The translations under genes and the position numbers were made by a program. 64,000 nucleotides of DNA. Origin: Acidisoma sp965199065 (lineage in GTDB: Bacteria > Pseudomonadota > Alphaproteobacteria > Acetobacterales > Acetobacteraceae). Shown piece after piece: positions 1 through 8,666 of this stretch. The first letter of the stretch is position 1; every line of letters begins with the position of its first letter. Location of the stretch: the NCBI RefSeq assembly GCF_965199065.1, contig NZ_CBDAQN010000003.1, forward strand, positions 558,001-622,000, given 5' to 3'. The notes beneath the pieces are model-generated. The model saw only the letters and a program-made list of their open reading frames with translations, was not told the DNA's origin and searched no databases.

Positions 1-469
1 CGGCCTCGATGCCGGGCAGCTCGCGCGGGCGGGCGCCGGTCGCCAGGATGATGTGCGGCGCCTTGAGCGTCGCGACAGGCTTGCCGTCCTTCTCGACCGC
101 GAGGGTGCCCTTCCCAGTGAGTTTCGCCCGCCCGTCGAACACCGTGACCTTGTTCTTCTTGAGCAGATAGCCGACCCCGGTGACCAGTTGCTTGGCGACA
201 CCACGCGACCGTTTCACCACCTTCTCCAGGTCGAAGCTAATGTTGTCCGCCTTGAAGCCGAACTCGTCGAGGTGATGCAGCAGGTGCGAGATTTCCGAAC
301 TGCGCAGCAGGGCCTTGGTCGGGATGCAGCCCCAGTTCAGGCAGATGCCGCCGAGATGCTCGCGCTCGACGACGGCGGTTTTCATGCCGAGCTGGGAGGC
401 GCGGATCGCGGCGACATAGCCGCCCGGGCCGCCACCGACGACCACGAGATCGAATGATTGCTCGGCCAT
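1..469 (-). CDS. lpdA: Dihydrolipoamide dehydrogenase (E3), 3' end outside window
   Basis: This is the N-terminal 156 residues or so of an FAD disulfide oxidoreductase; the C-terminus lies beyond the left edge. The start MAEQSFDLVVVGGGPGGYVA shows the dinucleotide-binding GGGPGG loop, followed by the redox-active disulfide in GGICLNWGCIPTKALL. E3 reoxidises the dihydrolipoyl groups of the pyruvate dehydrogenase complex and reduces NAD+. It is the last gene seen of the minus-strand pdhA-pdhB-pdhC-GNAT-lpd cluster, which argues that it serves PDH and not 2-oxoglutarate dehydrogenase. Identity is secure; assignment to PDH is inferred from position. Confidence 0.93.
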   Translation of the reverse strand, partial: MAEQSFDLVVVGGGPGGYVAAIRASQLGMKTAVVEREHLGGICLNWGCIPTKALLRSSEISHLLHHLDEFGFKADNISFDLEKVVKRSRGVAKQLVTGVGYLLKKNKVTVFDGRAKLTGKGTLAVEKDGKPVATLKAPHIILATGARPRELPGIEA

Positions 470-487
470 GCAGGTTTTCCTTATTGT

Positions 488-985
488 CTAGGAACGGGCT
501 AGGGCTTCAAGGGCGCGCCCGGTCAGCCTCTGGCGTGTCCAGCCATCGAGCGGCCGGGCGCCAAGGGAGCGATAGAAGCGAATGGCCGTGCCGTTCCAGT
601 TGAGCACGTCCCAATCCATGCGCGCGCATCCCTGCGCTATGGCGCGCTCGGCGAGAAAACGGAAGATCGCCCGCCCGATGCCTGCCCCGCGATGGGCGGG
701 CTGCACAAAAATATCTTCGAGGAACAGCCCGGGCCGGCCACGGAACGTGCTGAAGTTGTAGAACCAGACGGCGAAACCCACGGCCGTTCCATCGATCTCG
801 GCGAGCAGCGCCTCCGCCCTGGCCGGCGTTCCAAACAGGGAGAGGCTGAGGTCGGCGTCTGTCGCCAGAACCTCGTCCTCCAGCCGCTCGTATGCCGCCA
901 GCGCGCGGATGAAGCCGAGCAGAGTTGGAACATCCTCGACCGTCGCCACGCGGAGAACCGCGCCACTGTCCGTCATGCCAGCCAT
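488..985 (-). CDS. GNAT family N-acetyltransferase
   Basis: A 165-residue single-domain GNAT protein. The acetyl-CoA pyrophosphate loop is visible as QPAHRGAGIGRAIFRFLAE (about residues 96-114), preceded by the FLEDIFV beta strand and followed by a W-N-x-x-A-I-x-F-Y segment typical of the fold. The overall pattern resembles the diamine/thialysine acetyltransferase subgroup, but the substrate cannot be read from sequence. It sits between pdhC (10 bp upstream) and lpdA (18 bp downstream) on the same strand, so it is probably co-transcribed with the PDH complex. A second ATG three codons in is an alternative start. Confidence 0.85.
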   Translation of the reverse strand: MAGMTDSGAVLRVATVEDVPTLLGFIRALAAYERLEDEVLATDADLSLSLFGTPARAEALLAEIDGTAVGFAVWFYNFSTFRGRPGLFLEDIFVQPAHRGAGIGRAIFRFLAERAIAQGCARMDWDVLNWNGTAIRFYRSLGARPLDGWTRQRLTGRALEALARS

Positions 986-995
986 CCAGCCTGCG

Positions 996-2321
996 TCAGA
1001 GCATCAGGTTGAGCGGTTCCTGAATGATAGCCTTGAATGCCTGTAGCCATTCCGCCCCCAGCGCTCCATCCACTACCCGATGATCGACGCTGAGCGTCGC
1101 GCTCATCACCGTCGCGACCGCGAGCGCGCCATCTTTCACGACCGGGCGCTGTTCGCCAGCGCCGACCGCCAGGATCGCGGCCTGGGGCGGATTGATGATG
1201 GCCTGGAAATCCTTAACGCCGAACATCCCAAGGTTGGATACCGAGAAGCCGCCGCCCTGGAACTCCTCGGGCTTGAGCTTGCCGGCGCGGGCGCGCAGGC
1301 CGAGGTCCTTCATCTCGTTGCTGATGGTGGCCAAGCCTTTCTGGTCAGCCCGCCGGATGATCGGCGTGATGAGCCCGTCCGGGATCGCGACGGCCACGGA
1401 AACGTCCACGTCGTCGTAGAAGGCGACGCCCTCCTCGGTGAAGCTCGCATTGACCTTGGGCACGCGGCGGAGCGCGATCGCCGCCGCCTTGATGACCATG
1501 TCATTGACCGAGAGCTTGAAGGAGCCGGCGCCATCCTTGGCCGAGCGGGCGTTCAGTTCGCCACGCAGCTTGAGCAACGCGTCCAGCTCGATATCCATCG
1601 TGAGATAGAAGTGCGGGACGCTCTGCTTGCTCTCGGTGAGCCGCTTGGCGATGACGCGGCGCATGGAGGTATGCGGCACGAGGCTGTGCGGCGCGGTGAT
1701 GGATGCGGCCTTCGTCGGTGCAGGCGCCGGCGCGGGCTTGGCGGCGGGCGCCTCAACCGGCGCCGGTGCCGGAGCGGCCGCGGCGGGCGCCGCGGCGGGT
1801 GCGGCTTTGGCGGCCTCGACATCGGCGCGAACGATGCGTCCGTTCGGGCCGGAGCCGTTGATGGCTTTGAGGTCAACGCCGATCTCCTTCGCCACCCGCT
1901 TGGCCAGCGGCGACGCGAAGAGACGTTCGCCCTTGTCGTGGCCGTTGGCGCCAGGAGCGGGAGAAGCGCCCGTCGACGCTGTGCTGGCCTTTGGAGCCTG
2001 GGCGTCCTGCTCGGCGACCTTCGCCGCCTCGGACGCGGCGGCAGCTGGAGCCGGCGACGCGCTGTCCGGCACGGCTTCGCCTTCCTGCACCAGGATCGCG
2101 ATGGGCGCGTTGACCTTCACTCCCTCGGTGCCGTCGGCGACAAGGATACGGCCGAGCACGCCCTCGTCGACCGCCTCGACCTCCATCGTCGCCTTGTCGG
2201 TTTCGATTTCGGCAATGACATCGCCCGCTTTCACGGACTCGCCCTGCTTCTTCAGCCAGCGCGCCAGCGTGCCCTCGGTCATCGTCGGGCTCAGCGCGGG
2301 CATCAGGATATTGATGGGCAT
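996..2321 (-). CDS. pdhC: Pyruvate dehydrogenase E2, dihydrolipoyl acetyltransferase
   Basis: This 441-residue protein transfers the acetyl group from lipoyl-lysine to CoA and forms the core of the PDH complex. An N-terminal lipoyl domain (residues 1-76) has its acceptor Lys43 in ETDKATMEVEA. A Pro/Ala-rich linker leads to the peripheral-subunit binding domain (about 133-170, LFASPLAKRVAKE), a second Ala/Pro linker, and the acyltransferase domain with HRVVDG (His414, Asp418) near the C-terminus. The single lipoyl domain and total length are normal for alphaproteobacterial E2. The start has a GAGGGAG Shine-Dalgarno and lies 12 bp after the pdhB stop. Confidence 0.97.
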   Translation of the reverse strand: MPINILMPALSPTMTEGTLARWLKKQGESVKAGDVIAEIETDKATMEVEAVDEGVLGRILVADGTEGVKVNAPIAILVQEGEAVPDSASPAPAAAASEAAKVAEQDAQAPKASTASTGASPAPGANGHDKGERLFASPLAKRVAKEIGVDLKAINGSGPNGRIVRADVEAAKAAPAAAPAAAAPAPAPVEAPAAKPAPAPAPTKAASITAPHSLVPHTSMRRVIAKRLTESKQSVPHFYLTMDIELDALLKLRGELNARSAKDGAGSFKLSVNDMVIKAAAIALRRVPKVNASFTEEGVAFYDDVDVSVAVAIPDGLITPIIRRADQKGLATISNEMKDLGLRARAGKLKPEEFQGGGFSVSNLGMFGVKDFQAIINPPQAAILAVGAGEQRPVVKDGALAVATVMSATLSVDHRVVDGALGAEWLQAFKAIIQEPLNLML

Positions 2322-2333
2322 CGGCGTGCTCCC

Positions 2334-3692
2334 TCAGACGATCTTGCGAACGGCATCCACGACCCAGGCGACCTGCGGCAGCGCAAGCTTCTCCAGGTTG
2401 GCGGCGTAGGGCAGCGGCACGTCCAGCCCATGCACGCGCACCGGCGGCGCATCCAGGTAATCGAAGGCGTGCTCCATGATCTGCATGGCGATCTCGGCGC
2501 CGATGCCGGCGAAGGGCCAGCCCTCCTCCACCGTCACCAGACGGCTGGTCTTCTTCACGCTCTCCACGATCGTGGCCGTATCCAGCGGGCGCAGCGAACG
2601 CAGGTTGATGACCTCGGCACTGATGCCCTGCTCGGCGAGCGCCTCGGCCGCCTGCATGGCGACGCCGACCATGATGCTGAAAGCGACGATGGTCACATGC
2701 TCGCCGGTCCGCTCGACCTTGGCCTTGCCAATGGGGAGGATGAAGTCGTCGGCCGTCGGGCACTCGAAGCTGTGACCGTAGAGGATCTCGTTTTCCAGCA
2801 CGATGACCGGGTTCGGGTCACGGATGGCGGCGCGCAGGAGACCCTTGGCGTCCGCGGAGGACCACGGCGCCACCACCTTCAGCCCCGGGCAGTGCGCGTA
2901 CCAGGAGGCGTAGCACTGGCTGTGCTGCGCCGCGACGCGGGAGGCGGCGCCGTTAGGGCCGCGGAAGGTGATCGGCGCGCCCATCTGGCCGCCGGACATA
3001 TAGAGCGTCTTGGCCGCCGAGTTGATGATCTGGTCGATCGCCTGCATGGCGAAGTTGAAGGTCATGAACTCGACGATAGGCTTGAGGCCGGTCATCGCGG
3101 CGCCCACCGCCATGCCGGTGAAACCATGTTCGGTGATGGGCGTGTCGATCACCCGGCGCGGCCCGAACTCGTCCAGCAGTCCCTGGCTGATCTTGTAGGC
3201 GCCCTGATACTGGGCGACTTCCTCACCCATCAGAAACACATCGGCGTCGGCTCGCATTTCCATCGCCATCGCATCCCGCAGCGCCTCGCGCACGGTGATG
3301 GCCTTCGTCGGACCCCAATCGCGATCGGGCTCGGGCGTGGCGGCCGACGCCGCGATCGGCAATGGCGCCACCGCCTGCGGTGCACTTTTAGGAGGCGCCT
3401 CGGCCGCCGGCGGCGCGCTCTCGGCTTTCTGGGGAGTGGCAGCCGCTCCCTCGCCGCCGCCAATCTCGGCGATCGGGGTGTTCACGGCGACGCCCTCGGT
3501 GCCTTCCTCGACGAGGATGGAGGAGAGCTTGCCCTCATCCACCGCCTCGACTTCCATCGTCGCCTTGTCGGTCTCGATCTCGGCGATGACGTCGCCGGCC
3601 TTGATCTCCTCGCCGACCTTCTTCAGCCAGCGGGCGAGCTTACCCTCCGTCATGGTCGGGCTGAGGGCCGGCATCAGGATTTGGGTCGCCAT
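2334..3692 (-). CDS. pdhB: Pyruvate dehydrogenase E1 beta subunit with fused lipoyl domain
   Basis: A 452-residue E1-beta. Residues 1-77 form a complete lipoyl domain (acceptor Lys43 in ETDKATMEVEA) nearly identical in plan to that of the adjacent E2. After an Ala/Pro linker comes the transketolase pyrimidine-binding domain (ITVREALRDAMAMEM, EEVAQYQGAYK, DTPITEHGF) and the C-terminal transketolase domain. A lipoyl domain fused to E1-beta is a known alphaproteobacterial arrangement. I start at MATQILMPALSP and not at the ATG 11 codons upstream, because the lipoyl fold begins here. With this start the gap to the pdhA stop is 5 bp, so translation is likely coupled. Confidence 0.96.
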   Translation of the reverse strand: MATQILMPALSPTMTEGKLARWLKKVGEEIKAGDVIAEIETDKATMEVEAVDEGKLSSILVEEGTEGVAVNTPIAEIGGGEGAAATPQKAESAPPAAEAPPKSAPQAVAPLPIAASAATPEPDRDWGPTKAITVREALRDAMAMEMRADADVFLMGEEVAQYQGAYKISQGLLDEFGPRRVIDTPITEHGFTGMAVGAAMTGLKPIVEFMTFNFAMQAIDQIINSAAKTLYMSGGQMGAPITFRGPNGAASRVAAQHSQCYASWYAHCPGLKVVAPWSSADAKGLLRAAIRDPNPVIVLENEILYGHSFECPTADDFILPIGKAKVERTGEHVTIVAFSIMVGVAMQAAEALAEQGISAEVINLRSLRPLDTATIVESVKKTSRLVTVEEGWPFAGIGAEIAMQIMEHAFDYLDAPPVRVHGLDVPLPYAANLEKLALPQVAWVVDAVRKIV

Positions 3693-3697
3693 AGCGC

Positions 3698-4708
3698 TCA
3701 GGCCTCCACCAGGATATCGGTCCACAATTCGCCCGGCTCCGGCTCGGGGCTCGACTGCGCGAAGTCGGCAGCCTCCTGCACCACGGCCTTCACCTCGTCA
3801 TCGATCTTCTTGATCTCGGCCTCATCCACACCCTGCTCGGTTAGCAGGTGATGAACGCTCTCGATGCAGTCGCGCTCGCTCCGCATCTTCTGCACCTCCT
3901 CCCGCGTCCGGTACTTGGCAGGATCGGACATCGAGTGGCCACGATAGCGGTAGGTCTTCATCTCAAGCAGGAAGGGCCCCTTGCCGGCGCGGCAATGGGC
4001 AATGGCCTGCTCGGCGGCTTCCTTCACCGCGATCACGCTCATGCCGTCCACCTGCAGCCCGGGGATGCCCCAAGGCGCGCCGTTCTTGGAAAGATCCTTG
4101 GAGGCCGATGCCCGCTCGACGCTGGTACCCATGCCGTAGCGGTTGTTTTCAATGACGAAGACGACCGGCAGCTTCATCAAGGCAGCAAGGTTGAAGCTTT
4201 CGAACACCTGCCCCTGGTTGGAGGCGCCCTCGCCGAAATAGGTCACGGAGACGTTGTCGTTGCCGCGATACCAGTTGGCGAAGCCGAGGCCCGCGCCGAT
4301 CGACACCTGCGCGCCGACGATGCCGTGGCCGCCGTAGAACCCCTTCGCCTTGCTGAACATGTGCATGGAGCCGCCCTTGCCATGCGAGTAACCCGTGGCG
4401 CGGCCGGTGAGTTCGGCCATGACCCCGCGGGGCTCCATGCCCGTCGCAAGCATGTGGCCATGGTCACGGTAGCTGGTAATAACCTCGTCGCCGGGCTTGA
4501 GGGCGGATTGCACGCCCACCACGACGGCCTCCTGTCCAATATAGAGATGGCAGAAGCCGCCGATCAGCCCCATGCCGTAGAGCTGCCCGGCTTTCTCTTC
4601 GAAGCGCCGGATCAGCAGCATGTCGTGATAGGCGCGCAGAAGGTCGTCCTTACCCATTGATACCTCGGGGGTTTTGGTCCGTTTGCGGGAAGCCGCTGCG
4701 AGGGCCAT
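3698..4708 (-). CDS. pdhA: Pyruvate dehydrogenase E1 alpha subunit
   Basis: A 336-residue ThDP-dependent E1-alpha, which decarboxylates pyruvate together with PdhB. The thiamine diphosphate motif is seen as YFGEGASNQGQVFESFNLAA ending in ENN (GxG...NN pattern), and the active-site region contains SYRDHGHMLATGM and GKGGSMHMF. YRYRGHSMSDPAKYRTREEV near the C-terminus is the usual E1-alpha loop. I start at MALAAASRKR. A longer in-frame form from 4822 adds 38 residues without family resemblance and would run into palindromic upstream DNA. First gene of the PDH cluster. Confidence 0.95.
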   Translation of the reverse strand: MALAAASRKRTKTPEVSMGKDDLLRAYHDMLLIRRFEEKAGQLYGMGLIGGFCHLYIGQEAVVVGVQSALKPGDEVITSYRDHGHMLATGMEPRGVMAELTGRATGYSHGKGGSMHMFSKAKGFYGGHGIVGAQVSIGAGLGFANWYRGNDNVSVTYFGEGASNQGQVFESFNLAALMKLPVVFVIENNRYGMGTSVERASASKDLSKNGAPWGIPGLQVDGMSVIAVKEAAEQAIAHCRAGKGPFLLEMKTYRYRGHSMSDPAKYRTREEVQKMRSERDCIESVHHLLTEQGVDEAEIKKIDDEVKAVVQEAADFAQSSPEPEPGELWTDILVEA

Positions 4709-5073
4709 TCCAAACTCCGTGTCTCGGCGGTGGCCGCGTGATCGGAAACACTGGGGGACACCTAGCCACTCCGGCCAATCTCGACAAGTCGAGCGGCGAA
4801 AAACCCTTATGTTGCAATGCAATATGCACCCTTAACCGGATCGCGGTTAAGTGCCTGAACGTTCTGTCCGAAGATGATCCGATAACGCCTGAGATTACCC
4901 GAAGAGTGTTGAATTAGATTGGATGTTGCCGCCAGAGCGCCTCCCGAGGGCGATGTATTACGGCGGGAGCCGTCCGAGCCGTACCGGCGGCGGCATGTCG
5001 CTATCTGGACGAGAGAATTGATTGCGGACTCGATCTGACCGTGTTAGTAAGACTAACTCACCGGGTGCGGATC
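4709..5073. promoter_or_regulatory. Intergenic region with candidate operators upstream of pdhA
   Basis: This 365-bp stretch separates pdhA (minus) from a small plus-strand ORF. Two perfect inverted repeats lie 100-140 bp before the pdhA start: TTGCAATGCAA at 4812-4822 and TTAACCG-5 nt-CGGTTAA at 4832-4850. The surrounding sequence is clearly richer in A/T than the genes, as expected for a promoter. A third one, GTTAGT-AAG-ACTAAC at 5043-5057, is 16 bp before the ATG at 5074. I cannot name the binding proteins, and I see no convincing gene inside this stretch. Confidence 0.45.
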
Positions 5074-5448
5074 ATGTGGAATTTCGGCGACAACGAGTTT
5101 CCCTACCCGAGCTTCCTCAAAGTCCCGTTCGTCTTTGTTCCGAAGGGGAACCCGCCGCCTCTGGAGTGGATGGCAGCACATCCGGGGTTCGTGACCTTCG
5201 CAGCGACGTTCGTGCCGCGTTCGCACCCAACGCCGTTGCCCGAGGCTGAACCCGGGGCCGTCTTCGCGCCGCACGAAGCGCCACAGCCCGAGGCCGCTCC
5301 GGTCCAGCGCTTGCGCGACGACTTCCCCGACCGGCTCCTCGAAGTCGTGCCGCCGCCGCAGGCGCAGCTCCCGCCTCCGCCGGACATGCGGCCCCGATGG
5401 CTCCACCGGCTCTTGCCGCCGCCGGCAGATGTGGATCCCTCGATGTAG
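5074..5448 (+). CDS. Hypothetical proline-rich small protein
   Basis: I do not recognise this 124-residue protein. It opens with an aromatic segment (MWNFGDNEFPYPSFLKVPFV) and then becomes strongly proline-rich, with PPPLEW, VVPPPQAQLPPPPDM and LLPPPADVDP. No signal peptide or membrane segment is evident, and no Cys is present. An in-frame GTG at 5041 would extend it by 11 residues, but that start lies in the GTTAGT/ACTAAC palindrome. It has no obvious operon partner. Reality of the gene rests on an open frame with ordered composition only; the opposite strand is open as well. Confidence 0.45.
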   Translation: MWNFGDNEFPYPSFLKVPFVFVPKGNPPPLEWMAAHPGFVTFAATFVPRSHPTPLPEAEPGAVFAPHEAPQPEAAPVQRLRDDFPDRLLEVVPPPQAQLPPPPDMRPRWLHRLLPPPADVDPSM

Positions 5449-5714
5449 TGGCCGACGTCGGCCGGGCTCTCGGCAGCACGGGCCGGGATGAAGCATCTCG
5501 ACGCCATCAGGGTGAGGCCGGTGCCGCCTTGGCCCGCGGCGACGGCTGCTTCAATCGCATCGGGCCGACGGCTTCCGCGGCAAGAGAAGAACCAGCATTC
5601 CATGAAACGAATGCCGTGTGGAAAAGATGATTGGGTGAGGTCGGACGGGGCTTGAGGCGCGGTCAGATTCCAGCCGAAGAGTTTACAACGCAAGTCGAAC
5701 GTCCAGCGACGACA

Positions 5715-5921
5715 CTATTTCGCTTTGAGATCGATCGTTACCTTGCCCTTCTGTGCAGCATCAACAAGACGATCGTAAAGCTCGATAGCCTGATAATCAC
5801 CCTCGCATTGCAAGCTGATCTGGACGGTGTTGCCAGCGCGCTTTATCCCGATCCTCATCCCGAGGACATCAGACGCACCTTCTGTGTCTGATTGCGGAAC
5901 AAAGTCACGCTTTTCCACCAT
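5715..5921 (-). CDS. Small hypothetical protein (68 aa)
   Basis: An unrecognised 68-residue protein beginning MVEKRDFVPQSDTEG and ending KGKVTIDLKAK. It has one Cys and alternating hydrophobic residues (MRIGIKRAGNTVQISLQCEG) that suggest a small beta-rich domain followed by a helix (YQAIELYDRLVDAAQ). There is no signal peptide. A purine-rich GAGAGATGGAAG stretch directly before the ATG can serve as ribosome binding site. The base composition is less GC-rich than that of the flanking genes. Bases 5449-5714 downstream contain nothing I can support. Confidence 0.5.
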   Translation of the reverse strand: MVEKRDFVPQSDTEGASDVLGMRIGIKRAGNTVQISLQCEGDYQAIELYDRLVDAAQKGKVTIDLKAK

Positions 5922-6091
5922 CTTCCATCTCTCACAATAAGAAGCCGAATTAGGCTGTTCGCCTTGAGTCGTAGGAGATCAGGTCTGTAATTCCGCTGGT
6001 CTGACTTAAACTAGTAAGTAATCCGCCCCGCGAGAACAATCCAGGGGAATTCACTACCCAGGCGGGGCGGCTGAAGGGCCTAAACGGGTGA

Positions 6092-6120
6092 TGGCGCCCC
6101 ACCATTCGGTGGAGACGCCA
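6092..6120 (-). terminator. Candidate terminator hairpin after leuA-methyltransferase
   Basis: An interrupted stem, TGGCG...CGCCA (6092-6096 with 6116-6120) enclosing CCACC-ATTC-GGTGG (6099-6112), lies about 25 bp beyond the methyltransferase stop on the minus strand. The following bases are only weakly T-rich, so factor-independent termination is plausible but not certain. Confidence 0.4.
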
Positions 6121-6145
6121 CACGATGCGGGCTAGCCCACTCGCC

Positions 6146-6916
6146 TCACAGAGGACGCGCGACCTCGAATGTGGCCACGTCGATCATGAAGCTACCGTCC
6201 TCCTCAATGGCGAAATGCCGCCGCACCGGCTTCGCCATGCTCGCCTGCAACCAGCGGATCGCCGTCGCCAGTTCAACCGGCGTCCGCATCCGGAGCGTCC
6301 AGCTTGCGAACTCCATCCGCAACCGATGCATCCGCGACGCTCCTGTCACAAATCCGGCATCCGCCAAGGCCGCCTCCCATTCGGCCCGGGCATAGTCGCG
6401 CACATGCGACGTGTCCCGCAGCACTTCGACTGCCTGAAGGTACGTGTCGAGCGCCGGCGTGCCCGGAGAGATCACGTCGATGAAGACGCCACGGCCGCCG
6501 GGCCTGAGCACCCTGAACGCCTCCCTGAGGCCCGCTCGCCAGTCGCTCCAGTGGTGAGCGCTGAAGCGGGATGCGACCCAGTCGAAGCTGCCGTCGACGA
6601 AGGGCAGGACTTCGGCGCTGCCCTGCTCGGTCACGATGTTCCCGAACCCACGCTCGGCCGCCGAGCGGGCGACCACGGCGAGCATCTCGGATGACAGATC
6701 ATAGGCGACGACCTCCGCCACGTGCGGGGCGGCGGTGAAGGCCATGTGACCGCCGCCGCAGCCGAGGTCGAGCAGCCGTGCGCCGGCACTATCCGCCAGC
6801 AGGCTTGCGAAGGCTTCGAGGTCGGCTCCTTGCGAATGCACCGCGCTCTGCAGATACGCCTCGGCGCGGGGTCCGAACTGCGCCTCGACCACGTGTGCCT
6901 GATCGATCCCGCTCAT
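6146..6916 (-). CDS. Class I SAM-dependent methyltransferase
   Basis: A 256-residue methyltransferase. Motif I (LLDLGCGGGHMAF, about residues 47-59) binds S-adenosylmethionine. It is followed by the acidic strand VVAYDLS, the GSAEVLPF region and the post-motif GGRGVFIDVISP, which together match the UbiE/Methyltransf_11 type. The N-terminal YLQSAVHSQG and the C-terminal segment are seen in small-molecule methyltransferases of unknown substrate. The start at MSGIDQ overlaps the leuA stop in an ATGA (6913-6916), so translation is probably coupled to leuA. The longer in-frame extension to 7039 lies inside leuA and is rejected. The acceptor is unknown. Confidence 0.88.
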   Translation of the reverse strand: MSGIDQAHVVEAQFGPRAEAYLQSAVHSQGADLEAFASLLADSAGARLLDLGCGGGHMAFTAAPHVAEVVAYDLSSEMLAVVARSAAERGFGNIVTEQGSAEVLPFVDGSFDWVASRFSAHHWSDWRAGLREAFRVLRPGGRGVFIDVISPGTPALDTYLQAVEVLRDTSHVRDYARAEWEAALADAGFVTGASRMHRLRMEFASWTLRMRTPVELATAIRWLQASMAKPVRRHFAIEEDGSFMIDVATFEVARPL

Positions 6917-8607
6917 GCCATCGCTCCCTGAATGGCAACCGCGTTGTTGGCGGCACTCAGCACCGCCCGCATGGAGGCCTCGCCGCTGTCCACGTCGATC
7001 CCCACGCCGAACACGGACTGCCCGTCGGGCAGCACGCATTCCACATAGGCCGCCGCATGGGTGCCCGACCCGCGGCCGACGGCGTGCTCGTCATAGTTGA
7101 CGATGTCGAGCGCCACTCCGCAGCCCTGCCTGAGGGCGTCGACGAAGCTCGACAACGGGCCGTTGCCCTGGCCGGTGATGGTGCGGCTGTGCCCATCGAC
7201 CTCGACCCGCCCGTTGAACACACGCGCGGTGCCGGCGCGATCCGCGCCAGATACCGTGTAGTCGAGCAACGTAAAGTGAGGCGTGCCCTCGAGCCCGTAG
7301 GTCCGGCGGAAGGCGGCGACAATATCGGCGGTGGTCAACTCGCGCCCGGTACGGTCCGCGATTTCCTGCACAACCCGGCTGAAGGCGATCTGGAGCCGGC
7401 GCGGCAGGCGAAGCCCCTGATCCTGCTCCAGCAGCCAGGCAACGCCACCCTTGCCCGACTGGCTGTTGACGCGGATCACCGCCTCGTAGGTGCAGCCGAT
7501 GTCCTGCGGGTCGATGGGCAGGTAGGGCACTTCCCAGACACCGTCGTTCTGCGCCGCCCGGGCGGCGAAGCCCTTCTTGATCGCATCCTGATGCGAGCCC
7601 GAGAACGCGGTGAAGACCAACTCGCCGGCGTAGGGGTGGCGCGGATGCACGGCGATCTGGTTGCAGTGCTCGACAGTCTGAACCACTTTCCGGATATCCG
7701 AAAAGTCGAGACCGGGATTGACGCCTTGCGTATAGAGATTGAGCGCCATGGTCACGATGTCGACGTTGCCGGTGCGCTCGCCGTTGCCGAACAGGCAGCC
7801 CTCGACGCGGTCCGCGCCCGCCATCAGCGCGAGCTCGGCCGCGGCAATGCCGGTGCCGCGATCGTTGTGCGGATGCACGGAGATGACTGCGCAATCTCGC
7901 CGCGTCATGTGCCGGCAGAACCACTCGATCTGGTCGGCGTAGACATTCGGGCTTGCAACCTCGACCGTCGCCGGCAGATTGAGGATGATCGGGCGCTCGG
8001 GCGTCGGCTGCCAGACATCCATCACCGCCTCGCAGACCTCGAGCGCGAAGTCGAGTTCGGTGAAGCTGAAGGTCTCGGGTGAATACTCATAGGTCCAGAT
8101 CGTGCCGGGCCGCTCGTCGGTGAGTTGCTTGATGAGCTTGGTGCCAGACACTGCCAGCGCGATCGTGCCGGCGCGGTCCTGGTTGAAGACGAGGCGGCGA
8201 AACAGCTCGGAGGTCGCGTTGTAGAGGTGAACGATGGCGCGGTTGGCGCCGTTCAGGCTGTCGATGGTGCGGCGGATGAGTTCCTCGCGGGACTGCGTCA
8301 GCACCTGGATGGCGACGTCCTCGGGAATAACCCCGCCCTCGATGAGGCCGCGGACGAAATCGAAGTCGGTTTGGGAGGCGGAGGGGAATGCGACCTCGAT
8401 TTCCTTGAAGCCGCTTTTCACCAGCAGATCGAAGAAGCGGCTCTTTCGCTCTCCGTCCATGGGATCGATGAGGGATTGGTTGCCGTCGCGAAGATCGACG
8501 GAGCACCATCGTGGCGGATGGGTGATCTGGCGGCTGGGCCATTGCCGGTCCGGCAGGTCGATGGTTGCGAAGGGCCGGTATTTACCGGCGGGGGCGCTCA
8601 GCATCAT
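6913..8607 (-). CDS. leuA: 2-isopropylmalate synthase
   Basis: This 564-residue enzyme condenses acetyl-CoA with 2-oxoisovalerate, the first committed step of leucine synthesis. The HMGL-like TIM barrel is marked by CSVDLRDGNQSL (metal and substrate binding), EVAFPSASQTDFDF and ISVHPHNDRGTG (metal-binding His pair). The C-terminal regulatory domain, which binds leucine in this family, follows from about residue 440. The N-terminus and the length are of the longer LeuA form. It is followed without gap by a methyltransferase, and a candidate leucine-rich leader peptide lies 75 bp upstream. Confidence 0.95.
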   Translation of the reverse strand: MMLSAPAGKYRPFATIDLPDRQWPSRQITHPPRWCSVDLRDGNQSLIDPMDGERKSRFFDLLVKSGFKEIEVAFPSASQTDFDFVRGLIEGGVIPEDVAIQVLTQSREELIRRTIDSLNGANRAIVHLYNATSELFRRLVFNQDRAGTIALAVSGTKLIKQLTDERPGTIWTYEYSPETFSFTELDFALEVCEAVMDVWQPTPERPIILNLPATVEVASPNVYADQIEWFCRHMTRRDCAVISVHPHNDRGTGIAAAELALMAGADRVEGCLFGNGERTGNVDIVTMALNLYTQGVNPGLDFSDIRKVVQTVEHCNQIAVHPRHPYAGELVFTAFSGSHQDAIKKGFAARAAQNDGVWEVPYLPIDPQDIGCTYEAVIRVNSQSGKGGVAWLLEQDQGLRLPRRLQIAFSRVVQEIADRTGRELTTADIVAAFRRTYGLEGTPHFTLLDYTVSGADRAGTARVFNGRVEVDGHSRTITGQGNGPLSSFVDALRQGCGVALDIVNYDEHAVGRGSGTHAAAYVECVLPDGQSVFGVGIDVDSGEASMRAVLSAANNAVAIQGAMA

Positions 8608-8666
8608 GGGGCGCTCGTTTCTTTCTCGAGTGGCGTGCGAATGGGGAAGTCGGCCTGGAAGGCTAC

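Noticed and set aside
1080..3851. 923-codon open frame on the plus strand
   Set aside because: It is antisense to pdhC and pdhB, whose domains are unmistakable. The translation is rich in Arg, Gly, His and Asp as expected from reading GC-rich genes backwards.
5103..5693. 196-codon open frame on the minus strand
   Set aside because: Overlaps the proline-rich ORF, has many Ser/Gly/Arg runs and no start signal. Kept as unsupported, although neither strand is proven here.
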